A DNA stretch of 64,000 nucleotides from Rubrivivax sp. (GCA_019635285.1 JAHBZS010000011.1:62001-126000); one strand, 5' to 3'. Shown: positions 24,440 to 35,166, counted from the stretch's first letter. The notes: generated from the letters alone by a model not told the origin. A program made the numbers and translations.

Positions 24440-24855
24440 TCCCCGACGGGCCGCTGCGCCGGCTGCTGCAGGCCGAGGCCGACTTTCAGGCGGTGCGCGC
24501 GCAGGGCCCGGGCGGGCAGAACGTCAACAAGGTGTCGAGCGCGGCGCAGCTGCGCTTCGACATCCGTGCGTCGTCGCTGCCCGACGGCGTGAAGGCGCGG
24601 CTGCTGAACGAGGCCGACCAGCGCATCAGCGCCGACGGCGTCATCGTCATCAAGGCGCAGCGGCACCGCAGCCTGACGCTGAACCGCGCCGAGGCGCTGC
24701 AGCGCCTGACCGAGCTGGTGCAGGCGGCGCAGCAGGTGCCGCGCACGCGCCATGCCACGCGGCCGACGCGGGCGTCGGTGCAGCGCCGGCTGCAGGGCAA
24801 AAACCAGCGCGGCCAGCTGAAGGCACAGCGCGGCGCCAAGGCCGACGCGGACTGA
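24436..24855 (+). CDS. arfB: Peptidyl-tRNA hydrolase ArfB (alternative ribosome-rescue factor)
   Basis: 139 aa class I release-factor-like hydrolase. The catalytic GGQ loop QGPGGQNVNKVSSAAQLRFD sits near residues 27-40, and the basic C-terminal tail (RRLQGKNQRGQLKAQRGAKA) would enter the empty mRNA channel of a stalled ribosome. GTG start (24436) overlaps the stop of the preceding membrane-protein gene. Length matches E. coli YaeJ/ArfB (140 aa). Confidence 0.92.
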   Translation: MIPDGPLRRLLQAEADFQAVRAQGPGGQNVNKVSSAAQLRFDIRASSLPDGVKARLLNEADQRISADGVIVIKAQRHRSLTLNRAEALQRLTELVQAAQQVPRTRHATRPTRASVQRRLQGKNQRGQLKAQRGAKADAD

Positions 24856-24871
24856 GCACGCGGACCGAGCC

Positions 24872-25954
24872 TCAGCGCAGGTTCTTCCACCACAGCACGT
24901 TGCTGCGCGGCTGGCCGATGGTCAGCACCTCGCCGATCTCCGGCGTGGCCAGCGCCACGCCGTCGCGCAGCGCCAGGTCGGACACGCGGTCCAGCGGGTC
25001 GCGCCAGGTGTGGAAGGCCAGGTCGAAGGTGCTGTTGTGCACCACGTACAGGAGCTTGGCCTTCAGGTCCTTGAAGGCCTTGAGGGTCTCCTCGGGCGTC
25101 ATGTGCACCGACGGCCAATAGGCGTCGTAGGCGCCGTTCTCCATCAGCGCGATGTCGAAGCCGCCCAGACGCTCGCCGATCTGCTTGAAGCCCGGGAAGT
25201 AGCCCGAATCGCCGCTGTAGAACAGCCGCTGGCCGCCGCTCTGCAGCACCCACGACGCCCACAGCGTGCGGTCGCGGTCCCACAGCGTGCGGCCCGAAAA
25301 ATGCTGCGCCGGCGCCGCGGTGATCTCGACGTCGCCGTGCTTCGAGCGCTGCCACCAGTCGAACTCTTCGATGCGTTGCGGCGCCACGCCCATCTCCTGC
25401 AGCCGCGCGCCGACACCCAGCGGCACGAAGTAGCGCTGCACGCGCTCGCGCAGCGCCTCGATGGTGGCGGTGTCCAGGTGGTCGTAGTGGTCGTGCGACA
25501 AGATCAGCCCTTCGATGGCCGGCAGCTGGTCCAGCGTCAGCGGCGGCGCATGGAAGCGCTTGGGCCCGACCCACTGCAGCGGCGAGGCACGCTCGCTGAA
25601 CACCGGGTCGATGAGCCAGTAGCGGCCGCGCAGCTTGAGCAGGTGCGAGGAATGCCCCAGCCGCACCACATGGTTGGCCGCCGGGTCCAGCGCGTCCAGC
25701 TGGGCGCGCGTCAGCGGGCGCACCGGAATCGGGTCCACCGGCACCGTGCCTTCCTTCTTGGCGGTGAAGAAGCGGCTCCAGATCGTCCAGGCGTCCTTCG
25801 ACGGCAGCGCGTCGGCGTTCGGCAGGTTGCGGAAGCGACAGCCGTCGTCGGTGTGCGGCGCCGCGGTGGGGCGTGGGTCGCAGGGCTGGCCGGTGGCGCA
25901 GCCGGTGGCACCGAGGACCAGGGCCGTCGCGCCCAGCCAAGCCTGCAACTTCAT
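24872..25954 (-). CDS. MBL-fold hydrolase lipoprotein (NAPE-PLD/UlaG-like)
   Basis: 360 aa. Lipoprotein signal peptide with lipobox ATGC (Cys19) suggests anchoring to a membrane facing the periplasm. The metallo-beta-lactamase motif SHDHYDHLD is followed by APAQHFSGRT, YSGDSGYF and a late His in VVHNSTFDLAFH, which would bind two metals. The N-terminal TIWSRFFTAKKE and the LIDPVFSERASP stretch match a group resembling N-acyl-phosphatidylethanolamine phospholipase D; a phosphodiesterase activity is plausible but unproven. It is divergent from radA. Confidence 0.85.
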   Translation of the reverse strand: MKLQAWLGATALVLGATGCATGQPCDPRPTAAPHTDDGCRFRNLPNADALPSKDAWTIWSRFFTAKKEGTVPVDPIPVRPLTRAQLDALDPAANHVVRLGHSSHLLKLRGRYWLIDPVFSERASPLQWVGPKRFHAPPLTLDQLPAIEGLILSHDHYDHLDTATIEALRERVQRYFVPLGVGARLQEMGVAPQRIEEFDWWQRSKHGDVEITAAPAQHFSGRTLWDRDRTLWASWVLQSGGQRLFYSGDSGYFPGFKQIGERLGGFDIALMENGAYDAYWPSVHMTPEETLKAFKDLKAKLLYVVHNSTFDLAFHTWRDPLDRVSDLALRDGVALATPEIGEVLTIGQPRSNVLWWKNLR

Positions 25955-25997
25955 CGGACAGCCCCAGGAATCGAGGAGCCGCCCTTATAGCGTGGCC

Positions 25998-26003
25998 GAC
26001 AAT
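25998..26003 (+). promoter_or_regulatory. Putative -10 (GACAAT) of radA
   Basis: GACAAT ends 7 nt before ATG 26011, with TTATAG at 25985-25990 upstream and no Shine-Dalgarno, another case predicting a leaderless transcript. Confidence 0.4.
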
Positions 26004-26010
26004 CGCCGGC

Positions 26011-27369
26011 ATGGCCAAGGACAAGACCCAGTTCAGCTGCAGCGAATGCGGCGGCAGCAGCCCCAAGTGGCTGGGCAAGTGCCCGCACTGCGGCGCCTGG
26101 AACACGCTGCAGGAGGTGCGCGCCGAAAGCGCCACGGCGCACCGCTTCCAGTCGCTGAGCGGCGCGCAGCCGGTGGCGACGCTCAGCGAGATCGTCGCCA
26201 CCGAGCTGCCGCGCACGCCCACCGGCCAGGAGGAGCTGGACCGCACGCTCGGCGGCGGCATCGTGCCGGGCGGCGTGGTGCTGATCGGCGGCGACCCCGG
26301 CATCGGCAAGAGCACGCTGCTGCTGCAGGCGGCCGACAGCCTGTCCAAGCAGTTGCCGGTGCTGTACATCACCGGCGAAGAAAGCGGCGCGCAGGTGGCG
26401 CTGCGCGCGCGCCGCCTGGGGCTGGACGGCCGCCAGGTGCGCGTGCTGGCCGAGATCCAGCTGGAGAAGATCCTGTTCGCGCTGCAGACCGAAGGCCCCG
26501 CCTTCTGTGTCATCGACTCGATCCAGACGCTGTATTCCGAGGCCCTGACCTCGGCACCGGGCTCGGTGGCGCAGGTGCGCGAATGCGCGGCGCAGCTGAC
26601 GCGGCACGCCAAGTCGGCCGGCACCAGCCTGGTGCTGGTCGGCCACGTCACCAAGGACGGCGCGCTGGCCGGCCCGCGCGTGCTGGAGCACATCGTCGAC
26701 ACGGTGCTGTATTTCGAAGGCGACACGCACAGCAGCTTCCGCCTGGTGCGCGCCATCAAGAACCGCTTCGGCGCGGTCAACGAGATCGGCGTGTTCGCCA
26801 TGACCGAGAAGGGCCTGAAGGGCGTGGCCAACCCCAGCGCGATCTTCCTGTCCACGCACGGCACGCCGGTGCCGGGCAGCTGCGTGCTGGTCACGCTGGA
26901 GGGCACGCGGCCGCTGCTGGTCGAGGTGCAGGCGCTGGTCGACAACGGCGGCCCGAGCCCGCGGCGGCTGTCGGTGGGGCTGGAGCGCGACCGGCTGGCG
27001 ATGCTGCTGGCGGTGCTGCACCGCCATGCCGGCGTGTCCTGCATGGACCAGGACGTGTTCGTCAACGCGGTGGGCGGCGTGCGCATCAGCGAGCCGGCCG
27101 CCGACCTGGCGGTGCTGCTGGCCATCCAGGGCTCCTTGCGCGGCAAGGCGCTGCCGCGCGGCTTCGTCGCCTTCGGCGAGGTGGGCCTGGCCGGCGAGGT
27201 GCGGCCGGCACCGCGCGGCCAGGAACGGCTGAAGGAAGCGGCCAAGCTCGGTTTCTCCGTCGCCGTGGTGCCCAAGGCGAATGCGCCGAAGAAGGCCATC
27301 GAGGGCCTGACCATCCATGCGGTGGAGCGCATCGAGGAGGCCATCGAGGCGGTGCGCAGCCTGGCCTGA
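26011..27369 (+). CDS. radA: DNA repair protein RadA
   Basis: 452 aa branch-migration helicase that processes recombination intermediates with RecA. The N-terminal zinc finger uses Cys10, Cys13, Cys24 and Cys27; Walker A GDPGIGKST lies at residues 94-102; the RadA-specific KNRFG motif appears in IKNRFGAVNEIG; and the C-terminal Lon-like domain ends with the expected GEVGLAGEVRP and IHAVERIEEAIEAV. Normal in every feature. Confidence 0.96.
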   Translation: MAKDKTQFSCSECGGSSPKWLGKCPHCGAWNTLQEVRAESATAHRFQSLSGAQPVATLSEIVATELPRTPTGQEELDRTLGGGIVPGGVVLIGGDPGIGKSTLLLQAADSLSKQLPVLYITGEESGAQVALRARRLGLDGRQVRVLAEIQLEKILFALQTEGPAFCVIDSIQTLYSEALTSAPGSVAQVRECAAQLTRHAKSAGTSLVLVGHVTKDGALAGPRVLEHIVDTVLYFEGDTHSSFRLVRAIKNRFGAVNEIGVFAMTEKGLKGVANPSAIFLSTHGTPVPGSCVLVTLEGTRPLLVEVQALVDNGGPSPRRLSVGLERDRLAMLLAVLHRHAGVSCMDQDVFVNAVGGVRISEPAADLAVLLAIQGSLRGKALPRGFVAFGEVGLAGEVRPAPRGQERLKEAAKLGFSVAVVPKANAPKKAIEGLTIHAVERIEEAIEAVRSLA

Positions 27370-27480
27370 GCAGGTGTGTGACGAATCCAGCAGGGCTGGC
27401 TCGTTGCGCCCTGTGGCGCCGGCTCGGCGCTGCTAAGCTCCCTTGGTTTTGCCGCGACGACCCGACTTCTGGAGCCCAGC

Positions 27481-28566
27481 TTGACGCCACGCCATCCCAC
27501 ACCGTCCCGCAGCTCACCCCGCCGGCCGCCGCGTGTGCTGCGCACGCTGGCGGCCGCGGCGCTGGCCGCCACGCTGCTTGGCAGCGGGGCCGTCATGGCG
27601 CGCAACGACGCCACGCCGCTGGCCTTGCCCGCCGGTCCCATGCCGCCGGCCGATCTGGCGGCGGCACTGTCGATCGCCGATGCGAGCGGCCTCAAGGGCG
27701 CCAGCCGGGTGGCGGTGAACAGCTTCAGCGTGGTCTTCGTCCACGGCAACGTGGCCTCGTCGCAGGCGCAGAAGGCCTCGGTCACGGTGAGCTACGAACT
27801 GCAGGGCGTGGGCCCGGCGGACTTCCAGCTGCTCACCGACCAGGCCTATGAGCGCTTCGTCGCCGCGCTGGGCGCGGCCGGTTTCGAGGTGCTGCCGCGG
27901 TCGGCGCTGGCGCAGCAGCCGGCGTTCACCCGGCTGCAGGCGGCCGGGCAGCCCAGCGGCCAACGCCGCGATGCGGCCGTCGCCATGGCGCCGGCCGGCC
28001 TGAACGTGCCACCGCTGGCCACGGCCGCAGCGGCCGGCCGCGAGAAGGGCCTCGGTGCCAGCCTGGCGGGCCTGAGCGCCATCGGCAGCGCCATCGGCGG
28101 CGCCGGCGATGTCGACGAACTGGCGCGCGCGCTGAATGCCACGGTGCTGGACCTGATCGTGGTGGTGGACTTCGCCGAGCTGCAGGCCAGCGGCGGCGGC
28201 CTGCTCGACCGGCTGTCCGGCACGGGCACGGCCAAGGTCAGCAGCAAGGCCTCGGTGCGCCTGGTACCCGAGGCCACGGTGCTGCGCTGGTTCACGCCGG
28301 CACAGAAGGCGTCCAGCCTGACGCTGAACCGGCCGCTGCTGCTGCCCGACGACACCATCGCCGAAGTCACGCAGCGCAACAGCGCGGGCACGACGGCGGG
28401 CAACGTCGCCGGCGCGCTGATCAGCTTCGCCGCCGGCACCGGCTCGCGGCACGAGACCCGCGAATACCAGGCCATCGCCCAGCCCGAGCCGTACCGCCAG
28501 CGCGTCGGCGACGGCCTGGCCCAGTTCACCGGCGCCGCCGCCGCCAGCCTGGGCGCCGCGCGCTGA
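27481..28566 (+). CDS. Exported protein of unknown function
   Basis: 361 aa; I do not recognise a family. A basic N-terminus and hydrophobic core (VLRTLAAAALAATLLGSGAV, then MARN) look like a signal peptide. The mature part has a beta-rich region (RVAVNSFSVVFVHGNVASSQ, KASVTVSYELQGV) and a Gly-rich segment GLGASLAGLSAIGSAIGGAGD that may touch a membrane. Ala/Gly-rich composition fits an envelope protein. Start is a TTG at 27481 behind TCTGGAGC; no nearby ATG gives the signal peptide. Confidence 0.6.
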   Translation: MTPRHPTPSRSSPRRPPRVLRTLAAAALAATLLGSGAVMARNDATPLALPAGPMPPADLAAALSIADASGLKGASRVAVNSFSVVFVHGNVASSQAQKASVTVSYELQGVGPADFQLLTDQAYERFVAALGAAGFEVLPRSALAQQPAFTRLQAAGQPSGQRRDAAVAMAPAGLNVPPLATAAAAGREKGLGASLAGLSAIGSAIGGAGDVDELARALNATVLDLIVVVDFAELQASGGGLLDRLSGTGTAKVSSKASVRLVPEATVLRWFTPAQKASSLTLNRPLLLPDDTIAEVTQRNSAGTTAGNVAGALISFAAGTGSRHETREYQAIAQPEPYRQRVGDGLAQFTGAAAASLGAAR

Positions 28567-28603
28567 GGCGGCGCGCCGGCGGGGGTGCGGCGCGCGCCGC
28601 GTG

Positions 28604-28609
28604 CAGAAT
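28604..28609 (+). promoter_or_regulatory. Putative -10 (CAGAAT) of the small membrane-protein gene
   Basis: CAGAAT ends 7 nt before ATG 28617 with no ribosome-binding site between them, matching the leaderless pattern seen at alr, radA and purU. Confidence 0.4.
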
Positions 28610-28616
28610 CGCTGCC

Positions 28617-29030
28617 ATGCAGAACCGTGCCGCGATCCTGGGCTGGGCGCTGGCCGTGGCGGCCATCGCCGCCGGCTACATGAACTGGGGCTGGCCGGGC
28701 GTGCTGCTGGGCGTGACGGTGATCGTCTTCTGGCTGCTGCTGCAGTTCAGTCGCTCGCTGCGCGTGCTGCAGCGTGCCGGCCGCGCGCCGGTGGGCCATG
28801 TGGGCAATGCGGTGATGATGCAGAGCAAGCTGCGCCAGGGCATGCCGCTGATGCAGGTGCTGCAGCTCACCAAGAGCCTGGGCCAGAAGCTGGCCGAGGC
28901 ACCCGAGACCTGGGGCTGGACCGACGCCGGCGGCGACCAGGTGCGGCTGGTGTTCGAAGGCGGCCGCCTGCAGTCGTGGACCCTGGAGCGTGCCGCGGCG
29001 CAGCCCGATGCGCCGCGGGCCGCCCTTTAG
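28617..29030 (+). CDS. Small membrane protein of unknown function
   Basis: 137 aa. Two hydrophobic helices (AILGWALAVAAIAAGYM and WPGVLLGVTVIVFWLLLQF, residues 5-45) followed by a cytosolic-looking tail with MMQSKLRQGMPLMQVLQLTK and GGDQVRLVFEGGRLQSWTL. Upstream of ilvE; its TAG stop is part of a TAGAAT sequence that probably serves as the ilvE -10. Function unknown. Confidence 0.6.
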   Translation: MQNRAAILGWALAVAAIAAGYMNWGWPGVLLGVTVIVFWLLLQFSRSLRVLQRAGRAPVGHVGNAVMMQSKLRQGMPLMQVLQLTKSLGQKLAEAPETWGWTDAGGDQVRLVFEGGRLQSWTLERAAAQPDAPRAAL

Positions 29031-29033
29031 AAT
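29028..29033 (+). promoter_or_regulatory. Putative -10 (TAGAAT) of ilvE
   Basis: TAGAAT overlaps the stop codon of the preceding gene and lies 30 nt before the ilvE ATG, leaving a normal-length leader that contains AGCGAGAA. Confidence 0.4.
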
Positions 29034-29063
29034 CGGTGCCCCAACGCATAGCGAGAACCCATC

Positions 29064-29987
29064 ATGTCCATGTCCGACCGCGACGGCAAGATCTGGATGG
29101 ACGGCCAGCTGGTCGACTGGCGCGACGCCAAGATCCACGTGCTGTCGCACACGCTGCACTACGGCTGCGGCGCCTTCGAGGGCGTGCGCGCCTACAACAC
29201 CGTCAACGGCACCGCGATCTTCCGGCTGCGCGAGCACACCGAGCGGCTGTTCAACAGCGCCAAGATCCTGCGCATGAAGATCCCCTTCAGCTTCGAGCAG
29301 GTGGTCGAGGCGCAGAAGGAGGTGGTGCGCGCCAACCAGCTGGAAAGCTGCTACATCCGCCCGCTGGTGTGGATCGGCTCCGAGAAGCTGGGCGTCAGCC
29401 CCAAGGGCAACACCATCCACCTGATGGTTGCCGCCTGGCCGTGGGGCGCCTACCTGGGCGAAGAAGGCATGAAGCGCGGTATCCGCGTCAAGACCAGCAG
29501 CTACACGCGCCACCACGTCAACATCACGATGACGCAGGCCAAGGCGGTGAGCAACTACAGCAACTCGATCCTCGCCAACATGGAAGCGCTGGACGACGGC
29601 TACGACGAGGCGCTGCTGCTCGACGCCAGCGGCTTCGTCTCCGAAGGCGCCGGCGAGAACCTGTTCATCGTCAAGAAAGGCGTGGTCTACACGCCCGACC
29701 TGTCGGCCGGCGCGCTCAACGGCATCACGCGCGACACCATCTTCGCCATCTGCGCCGACCTCGGGCTGACGCTTAAGGAAAAGCGCATCACGCGCGACGA
29801 GGTCTACATCAGCGACGAAGCCTTCTTCACCGGCACCGCCGCGGAAGTCACGCCGATCCGCGAACTCGACCGGGTGGAACTGGGCCGCGGCTCGCGCGGG
29901 CCCATCACCGAGAAGATCCAGGCGGCCTTCTTCGACATCGTCAACGGCCGCAACCCCAAGTACGCCGAATGGCTGAGCAAGGTCTGA
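29064..29987 (+). CDS. ilvE: Branched-chain amino acid aminotransferase
   Basis: PLP-dependent transaminase (class IV), 307 aa, last step of valine, leucine and isoleucine synthesis. The opening HVLSHTLHYGCGAFEGVRAY is diagnostic of IlvE; PLP lysine Lys160 is in QAKAVSNYSNS, and the cofactor-binding E-x-x-x-N region is FVSEGAGENLF. A second in-frame ATG two codons later is possible. It is followed after 4 nt by a CHCC zinc-finger gene, a usual neighbour. Confidence 0.95.
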   Translation: MSMSDRDGKIWMDGQLVDWRDAKIHVLSHTLHYGCGAFEGVRAYNTVNGTAIFRLREHTERLFNSAKILRMKIPFSFEQVVEAQKEVVRANQLESCYIRPLVWIGSEKLGVSPKGNTIHLMVAAWPWGAYLGEEGMKRGIRVKTSSYTRHHVNITMTQAKAVSNYSNSILANMEALDDGYDEALLLDASGFVSEGAGENLFIVKKGVVYTPDLSAGALNGITRDTIFAICADLGLTLKEKRITRDEVYISDEAFFTGTAAEVTPIRELDRVELGRGSRGPITEKIQAAFFDIVNGRNPKYAEWLSKV

Positions 29988-29991
29988 TGCG

Positions 29992-30198
29992 ATGAGCAAG
30001 CCGATTGCGGAAGTCGAGGTCGCGGCGCGCGACCTGCAGGGCCCGGGCGTGGTGTTCTGCCCCAACCCCAAGATGCCGCTGTGGAGCACCCATCCGCGCG
30101 TCTACCTCGACGTGGCCACCACCGGCAAGAGCCAGTGCCCGTACTGCAGCACGGTCTACAAGCTCAAGGCCGGCGAGGTGCTGCACGGCGCGCACTGA
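29992..30198 (+). CDS. CHCC zinc-finger domain protein
   Basis: 68 aa, a compact zinc-binding domain of the NDUFS6-like zf-CHCC family. Ligands would be the Cys of VVFCPNPK, the His of STHPRV, and the paired Cys of QCPYCSTVYKL. Bacterial members are often placed beside ilvE in Betaproteobacteria; no function has been firmly assigned to them that I know. Confidence 0.88.
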   Translation: MSKPIAEVEVAARDLQGPGVVFCPNPKMPLWSTHPRVYLDVATTGKSQCPYCSTVYKLKAGEVLHGAH

Positions 30199-30205
30199 AA
30201 CCGAC

Positions 30206-32110
30206 GTGGACGAGCGTGGCACCACGGCCGGCGCGTGGGTTGCGTTGGCCCATGAAGCCCTGCTCGATCACGTCGACCGCGGCGATGCGCGCCATGCGCT
30301 GCACCACCTGCTGAGCGCGCTGGCGCGCCGCCTCGGCGGGCCCTGCCGGCTGGCGGCGCTGCAGCCCGACGGCACGCCGCGCTGGCAGATGTCGGCGATG
30401 CCGGGCCTGTCCGCGCCGCCGCCCCAGGCCGCCGAAGACGCCCCACGGCAGCTGCCGCTGACCCGGCTGGGCCGCCAGGTGGGCCTGCTGCAGCTGCCGG
30501 GCGGGGCGACGCCGGTGCCCGCCGCCGCGCTGCAGCCGGTCTGCGAGACGATGGCCGCGCTGCTGCTGAGCGAACGCGACCCGGCCGAAGCGCCGCCGCG
30601 CGCCGGCTACGTGCAGATGATCCGCGGCGCGCTGGAAGGCGGCGGCACCTTCGTCTGGGAATGGGACATCGACTCCGACCAGCTGAGCGACATCGACGAG
30701 GGCCTGCAGCAACTGGGCTACGACGCGCAGGCGCTGGGGCGCACGCAGGACGACTGGGACCGGCTGATCCACCCCGACGACGTGGCCGCCAACCATCAGG
30801 CCTACCTGGCCCATGCGCGCGGCGAGACCGACCACTACGAGCACGCCTACCGCATCCGCACGCGCGACGGCCACTGGCGCTGGTACCAGGAGCGCGGCCG
30901 CATCGTCGACTGGCACGACGACGGCCGGCCGCGGCGCATGGTCGGCACGCAGAGCGACATCAGCGAGCAGCGCCAGCGCGAGCAGGCGGCGTCGCTGATC
31001 GCGGCGCGGCTGGAGCGGCTGGCACAGCACGTACCCGGCATCCTCTACCAGTTCGAGCTCGACGCCGACCTGACGCCGCGCTTCCCGTACATGAGCGAGC
31101 GCGCACGCACGCTGCTCGGGCTGGACCCGGCGCTCGCCGCGCTGGACGCCGCCGTGCTGATGGACCGCATCGTGCCGGAAGACCGCGAGCGCGTCACCGC
31201 CAGCATCATCGAGTCGGCGCACGCGCTGACGCTGTGGGCCTGGGAGTTCCGCGTGCGCGTCGCGCCGGACGAGCTGCGCTGGATCCGGGCCACGTCGTCG
31301 CCGCTGCGCCTGCCCGACGGCAGCACCGTGTGGCACGGCTACATGCAGGACGTGACCGAGCTGCGCGAGCTGGAGCGCGCGCGCCAGGACAAGGCCGCCG
31401 CCGAGGCGGCCAACCGCGCCAAGACCGACTTCCTGTCGCGCATGAGCCATGAGCTGCGCACGCCGCTGAACGCCGTGCTGGGCTTCGCGCAGCTGCTGGA
31501 GATCGACCGCACCGACCCGCTCAGCGACGGCCAGCGCCGCCGCGTCAAGCTGATCCGCGAATCCGGCGAACATCTGCTGCAGATGATCGGCGACCTGCTC
31601 GACCTGACGCGCATCGAAAGCGGCAGCCTGCAGGTGCAGATCGACGCCGTGCCGCTGCGCACGCTGGTCGAGGAGGCGCTGAACATGCTGCGCCCGCAGG
31701 CCGAGGCCGCGCAGGTGCAGCTGCGGCTGGAGCTGCCCGGCGACGACCTGGCGGCGCGCGCCGACCGCACGCGCCTGCGCCAGGTGCTGCTGAACCTGCT
31801 GTCCAACGCCATCAAATACAACCGCCCCGACGGCAGCGTCGAGCTGCAGGTCGCGCCGGCCCCGTCCGCCGACGGCGCGTCCTGGCTGACGATCCGCGTG
31901 TCGGACACCGGCATGGGCATCGCCGCGGCCGATTTGCCGCACCTGTTCGAGCCCTTCAACCGCCTGTCGCAGGCCGGTGGCGCCATCGAAGGCTCGGGCA
32001 TCGGCCTGAGCGTGACGCGGGCGCTGGTCACGCTGATGCACGGCCGCATCCAGGCGCGCAGCACGGTCGGCATCGGCAGCAGCTTCGAAGTCACGCTGCC
32101 GCGCGCCTGA
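30206..32110 (+). CDS. PAS-domain sensor histidine kinase
   Basis: 634 aa with no transmembrane segment, so probably a soluble cytoplasmic sensor. An N-terminal GAF-like region (residues 1-130) is followed by two PAS domains (about 155-265: GTFVWEWDIDSDQLSDIDEG to GTQSDISEQ; then 275-395, ending YMQDVTELRELERA). The kinase core shows H415 in SHELRTPLNAVLGF, N-box LLNLLSNAIKYN, and G-boxes SDTGMGI and GSGIGLSV. No receiver domain or response-regulator gene is adjacent, so it is an orphan kinase. GTG start at 30206; a downstream start is possible. Confidence 0.87.
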   Translation: MDERGTTAGAWVALAHEALLDHVDRGDARHALHHLLSALARRLGGPCRLAALQPDGTPRWQMSAMPGLSAPPPQAAEDAPRQLPLTRLGRQVGLLQLPGGATPVPAAALQPVCETMAALLLSERDPAEAPPRAGYVQMIRGALEGGGTFVWEWDIDSDQLSDIDEGLQQLGYDAQALGRTQDDWDRLIHPDDVAANHQAYLAHARGETDHYEHAYRIRTRDGHWRWYQERGRIVDWHDDGRPRRMVGTQSDISEQRQREQAASLIAARLERLAQHVPGILYQFELDADLTPRFPYMSERARTLLGLDPALAALDAAVLMDRIVPEDRERVTASIIESAHALTLWAWEFRVRVAPDELRWIRATSSPLRLPDGSTVWHGYMQDVTELRELERARQDKAAAEAANRAKTDFLSRMSHELRTPLNAVLGFAQLLEIDRTDPLSDGQRRRVKLIRESGEHLLQMIGDLLDLTRIESGSLQVQIDAVPLRTLVEEALNMLRPQAEAAQVQLRLELPGDDLAARADRTRLRQVLLNLLSNAIKYNRPDGSVELQVAPAPSADGASWLTIRVSDTGMGIAAADLPHLFEPFNRLSQAGGAIEGSGIGLSVTRALVTLMHGRIQARSTVGIGSSFEVTLPRA

Positions 32111-32148
32111 CGGGCGTCAAGCGCGGGTGGCGATGGCGACGCGGCAAT

Positions 32149-32166
32149 TTGAAATTTGAATTTCAA
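32149..32166. promoter_or_regulatory. Palindromic operator overlapping the YbhG-like promoter
   Basis: An 18-nt palindrome, TTGAAATT-TG-AATTTCAA. Its 12-nt core TTGAAATTTGAA recurs at 40443-40454 next to the CecR-like repressor gene. The left end, TTGAAA, doubles as the -35 of the exporter promoter, so repressor bound here would exclude RNA polymerase. Confidence 0.65.
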
Positions 32167-32177
32167 TTATGTATGAT
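32149..32177 (+). promoter_or_regulatory. Sigma70-like promoter of the exporter operon
   Basis: TTGAAA (32149-32154), a 17-nt spacer and TATGAT (32172-32177): the best sigma70 match I found. The predicted start is near 32184, only a couple of nt before ATG 32186, and no Shine-Dalgarno is present, so the mRNA may be leaderless. Confidence 0.6.
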
Positions 32178-32185
32178 CGTCGCCA

Positions 32186-33235
32186 ATGAACACCGCCTCC
32201 ACCCCGCCTTCGCCGCCGTCCTCGCCGCCGCCGCCACGGCGCCGCCGCGTCGTCGTGGCCGTCGCCGTGCTGCTGCTGGCCGCCGCGCTGGCCTGGGCCT
32301 GGTGGCGGCACGACGCGGCGCCCGCGGACCCGCGCACGCTGCTGCTGTACGGCAACGTCGACCAGCGCCAGGTGTCGCTGGCCTTCAATGCCGCCGAGCG
32401 CATCGCCGAGCTGTCGGTGCGCGAGGGCGACCACGTCAGCCCCGGCCAGGTGCTGGGCCGGCTGGACGTGCGCACGCCGCGGCTGCGTGTGGCGCAGGCC
32501 GAGGCGCAGATCGGCGTGGCCGAGCAGGTGCTCGCGCGGCTGAAGGCCGGCACGCGGCCCGAGGAGATCGCGCAGGCGCGGGCCGCGACCGCCGCCGCCG
32601 CGGCCGACGCCGAGCTGGCCGCGCAGCAGCTGGCGCGGCTGCAGGCGACGCGCGACGAGACGGCCGGCCGCGGCGTCGCCCAGCAGGACCTGGATGCCGC
32701 GGTGGCCAAGCGCAAGGTGGCGCTGGCGCAGCGCGACAGCGCCGACAAGGCGCTGGCGCTGGCCATCGCCGGGCCGCGCCGCGAGGACATCCGGCAGGCC
32801 GAGGCGCAACTCGCCGCCGCGCGCGCCGACAAGGCCCTGGCCGAACGCCAGATCGAAGAATCGGAGCTGAAGGCGCCGCTGGCCTCGGTGGTGCGCGCGC
32901 GCCTGCTCGAGCCCGGTGACATGGCATCGCCGCAGCGGCCGGTGTTCACGCTGGCCATCATGCAGCCCAAGTGGGTGCGCGCCTTCGTGCCCGAGCCGCG
33001 GCTGTCGCAGATCCGCCCGGGCATGGCCGCGCAGGTCAGCACCGACAGCGCGCCGACGAAGCCGCTGCCCGGGCGCATCGGCTTCATCAGCTCGGTGGCC
33101 GAGTTCACGCCGAAGACGGTGCAGACCGAGGAGCTGCGCACCAGCCTGGTCTACGAGGTGCGCATCGAGGTCGACGACCCGGCCGACACGCTGCGCCTGG
33201 GCATGCCGGCGACGGTGCGCATCGAAATTCAGTGA
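32186..33235 (+). CDS. HlyD-family periplasmic adaptor, YbhG-like
   Basis: 349 aa membrane-fusion protein linking the ABC exporter encoded downstream to an outer-membrane factor. It has a short basic N-terminus, one transmembrane anchor (VVVAVAVLLLAAALAWAW), a lipoyl-like half (AELSVREGDHVSPGQVLGRL), and a long alpha-helical coiled-coil hairpin (about residues 100-225) rich in AEAQ/AAARADKA heptads. Then ELKAPLASVVRARLLEPGDM re-enters the beta domain. E. coli YbhG is 332 aa and heads the same gene order. Start codon lies at the predicted transcript end. Confidence 0.86.
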   Translation: MNTASTPPSPPSSPPPPRRRRVVVAVAVLLLAAALAWAWWRHDAAPADPRTLLLYGNVDQRQVSLAFNAAERIAELSVREGDHVSPGQVLGRLDVRTPRLRVAQAEAQIGVAEQVLARLKAGTRPEEIAQARAATAAAAADAELAAQQLARLQATRDETAGRGVAQQDLDAAVAKRKVALAQRDSADKALALAIAGPRREDIRQAEAQLAAARADKALAERQIEESELKAPLASVVRARLLEPGDMASPQRPVFTLAIMQPKWVRAFVPEPRLSQIRPGMAAQVSTDSAPTKPLPGRIGFISSVAEFTPKTVQTEELRTSLVYEVRIEVDDPADTLRLGMPATVRIEIQ

Positions 33236-33343
33236 ACCACCCCCTACGGCCTTCGGCCCCCCAAGGAGGGCGAGTCGGACGGAGAACAGTCCCTGCGGAC
33301 TGTTCTGCGCCTGCGAGCGCCGGCAGCGTCCGCTTTGCGGCTT
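33233..33343 (+). repeat. Intra-operon GC-rich hairpin element, subfamily C, copy 1
   Basis: Begins with the stop codon of the adaptor gene (TGAACCACCCCCTACGG) and contains GGCC-TTC-GGCC. About 105 nt, with roughly 85% identity by eye to copy 2 at 37558, including GGGCGAGTCGGACG and CAGTCCCTGCGGAC. Confidence 0.7.
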
Positions 33344-33385
33344 CGGCGTCATGCAACTCAGGTCTTGCGCGGTGGCGCCGCTGAC

Positions 33386-35166
<1,781 letters not shown>

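Noticed and set aside
24486-27785. Minus-strand open frame of about 1100 codons opposite radA
   Set aside because: No recognisable motif; the opposite strand encodes complete RadA with all its signatures. A shadow of codon bias.
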